A DNA stretch of 64,000 nt from assembly GCA_031552405.1 (NCBI GenBank), contig JAVBMN010000029.1, positions 62,001 to 126,000 on the forward strand, written 5' to 3'. This document shows, in pieces, positions 62,644-64,000 of the stretch. The translations under genes were made by a program, and so were the position numbers. The stretch comes from UBA1794 sp031552405. GTDB taxonomy: Bacteria > Bacteroidota > Bacteroidia > Bacteroidales > Bacteroidaceae. The notes below the pieces were generated by a model. It had not been told where the DNA came from and made no database searches. It saw only the letters and a list, made by a program, of their open reading frames with translations. Position 1 is the first letter of the stretch, and every line of letters begins with the position of its first letter.

Positions 62644-64000
62644 ATGAAACAAATAGCAATTAGCCTGACTCTTGTGCTTTTCCTCCTTGGAGGGAAGGCA
62701 CAAGGCCAGAATGGCGGATATCCGATTAATTCCGTTCCCTTTACCTCCGTGAAGGTGACCGATATTTTCTGGGGGCAACGCCTGAAGGCCAGTCGTGAAG
62801 TAACCATTCCTTCTTCCTTCCGTAAATGCCAGGAGAGCGGGCGTTATGAGAACTTTGTGAAGGCTGCTCATCCCAGTGCTGACTATAAATTTATAGGTCG
62901 TGGGTTTGACGATACCGACGTGTATAAGATCATTGAAGGCGCCAGCTATTCCATGCAAACTTACCCCGATGCCAAGCTACGGAAATACGTGGACAGCGTA
63001 TTGGTGTTGGTTGCGGCGGCACAGGAGACGGATGGATATCTCTTCACCGCTCGTACCATGAACCCTGGTTATGAGCATAGATACAACGGAGAAAACCGTT
63101 GGGACAAGGTGGAAAGCGTCAGCCATGAGTTCTATAACCTGGGACACATGCTGGAAGCTGCCATTGCCCACTACCAGGCCACCGGCAAACGTAACTTTCT
63201 GGATATTGCCATCCGGTATGCCGACTGTGTGGACCGGGAAATTGGTGATGCTCCGGGCAAGCAGGTTAAAGTGCCCGGCCACCAGATTGCTGAAATGGGA
63301 CTGACCAAACTGTATGTCTTAACCGGGGATAAAAAATACCTCGATCTTGCCAAATTCTTTCTGGATAAGCGTGGCCTTACCCAGAACCGGGACGCATATA
63401 ACCAGACGCACAAGCCTGTCCTGCAACAGGATGAAGCCGTAGGGCATGCCGTGCGGGCAGCTTATATGTATTCCGGTATTGCCGATGTGGCCGCACTTAC
63501 AGGAGACACAGCCTACGTGAATGCCATTGACCGGATCTGGGAGAATGTAGTCTCCAAGAAACTGTATCTTACAGGTGGAATTGGTGCACGCCATTGGGGT
63601 GAAGCCTTTGGCAGTAATTACGAATTGCCTAATATGACTGCCTACAATGAGACCTGTGCCGCCATTGCCAATGTATACTGGAACTACCGCATGTTCCTGC
63701 TACATGGCGATGCCAAATACTTTGATGTGTTGGAGCGGACGTTGTATAACGGATTGATCTCTGGCGTTTCATTGGACGGTAGTACATTCTTTTACCCGAA
63801 CCCATTAGAGGCCGATGGGAAATACAAGTTCAACTCAGAAGGAAGTTGTGATCGTCAGCCTTGGTTTGGATGTTCCTGCTGTCCTTCCAACATCAGTCGT
63901 TTCATTCCTTCTCTTCCCGGTTATATCTATGCAGTAAAGGACAAGGATGTGTATGTCAACCTGTTTATGGGAAACACTTCAGAATTAAAGGTCGACAGCA
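62644..64000 (+). CDS. GH127 beta-L-arabinofuranosidase, partial (3' end outside window)
   Basis: 452 codons visible from ATG 62644, open to the window edge. Signal peptide about 1-21. The GH127 toroid starts near YPINSVPFTSVKVTDIFWGQ. The zinc-thiolate site is complete and spaced like HypBA1: E336 and C338 in YNETCAA, C412-C413 in CSCCPSN. RTLYNGLISGVSLDG and LTGGIGARHWGEAFG are further family marks. It is closer to the canonical enzyme than the 55-kb gene, with no Ig module in front. The two paralogues probably act on different linkages or chain lengths. It begins 23 bases after the BNR_4 gene. Confidence 0.92.
   Translation, partial: MKQIAISLTLVLFLLGGKAQGQNGGYPINSVPFTSVKVTDIFWGQRLKASREVTIPSSFRKCQESGRYENFVKAAHPSADYKFIGRGFDDTDVYKIIEGASYSMQTYPDAKLRKYVDSVLVLVAAAQETDGYLFTARTMNPGYEHRYNGENRWDKVESVSHEFYNLGHMLEAAIAHYQATGKRNFLDIAIRYADCVDREIGDAPGKQVKVPGHQIAEMGLTKLYVLTGDKKYLDLAKFFLDKRGLTQNRDAYNQTHKPVLQQDEAVGHAVRAAYMYSGIADVAALTGDTAYVNAIDRIWENVVSKKLYLTGGIGARHWGEAFGSNYELPNMTAYNETCAAIANVYWNYRMFLLHGDAKYFDVLERTLYNGLISGVSLDGSTFFYPNPLEADGKYKFNSEGSCDRQPWFGCSCCPSNISRFIPSLPGYIYAVKDKDVYVNLFMGNTSELKVDS

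Noticed and set aside
62644..64000. Truncated GH127 as a pseudogene
   Set aside because: The frame is open to the window border with all catalytic residues, so the cut is an artefact of the window.

Overview
The window looks like a chromosomal segment of a Bacteroidales bacterium. Many genes are preceded by a perfect Bacteroidetes-type -7 box (TAnnTTTG), and one (rpsO) also has TTTG 19 bases upstream. The regulator at 47.8 kb is a hybrid two-component system (HTCS), and two large secreted proteins end in domains resembling type IX secretion (T9SS) sorting signals. T9SS tails together with the gene content suggest a Parabacteroides/Tannerellaceae-like host rather than Bacteroides proper, but that is an inference. 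I saw no tRNA, rRNA, CRISPR array, insertion sequence or prophage.

Layout. 0-8 kb: a minus-strand operon pdxJ-exbB-exbD-tonB-DJ-1-ispD, divergent nadK, then a minus operon with an RNA-type methyltransferase, a flavodoxin/ferredoxin and a membrane-anchored AraC regulator. 8-19 kb: a giant DUF2723 membrane protein with a polysaccharide deacetylase; dacB and nadB facing apart from overlapping promoters; then a glycosyltransferase, metG and a DUF3783 protein. 19-30.6 kb: a surface-glycan locus with a Wzx-type flippase, at least four glycosyltransferases, a GT-C membrane protein and a GtrA protein on the plus strand. Interleaved on the minus strand is a nonulosonic-acid-like module (NeuB, cytidylyltransferase, KdsC-like phosphatase, LbH acyltransferase, and an NGPSL-motif protein resembling GT42/DUF115). 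30.7-44.2 kb: housekeeping minus-strand genes (YfhO, ahcY, rpsO, then a long run from a CysE-like acyltransferase through an RlmL-type methyltransferase, DPP IV-like peptidase, purD, a membrane protein, YqaA and two zinc/manganese ABC genes). 44.3-64 kb: NUDIX hydrolase, DUF2264 protein, HTCS sensor-regulator, then secreted proteins: a gluzincin-like protein, a GH127 with FIVAR-like tail, a BNR_4/LamG protein and a second GH127 cut by the window end. This last block reads as a polysaccharide- or glycoprotein-utilisation locus aimed at beta-L-arabinofuranosides; no SusC/SusD pair is inside the window.

The most unusual signal is non-coding. Two intergenic regions between convergent genes (12100-12372 and 45011-45360) share a mosaic element: a 99-bp module with conserved ends present in opposite orientations, an exact shared 14-mer, 11-bp TTTAAG tandem units, and palindromes built from AGGCCTG words. 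A third intergenic region (25344-25555) has different words but similar grammar: 9- and 12-base words alternating with a strict 21-bp period and interleaved inverted order (A B A' B'), followed by 11-base TATGCAGCAA words in both orientations. The 11- and 21-bp periods are close to one and two DNA helical turns.

Starts were chosen by family length, adjacent stop codons and promoter position, because Shine-Dalgarno signals are weak in this phylum. Gene symbols are given only where family motifs are clear. All family assignments come from reading motifs, not from database searches.
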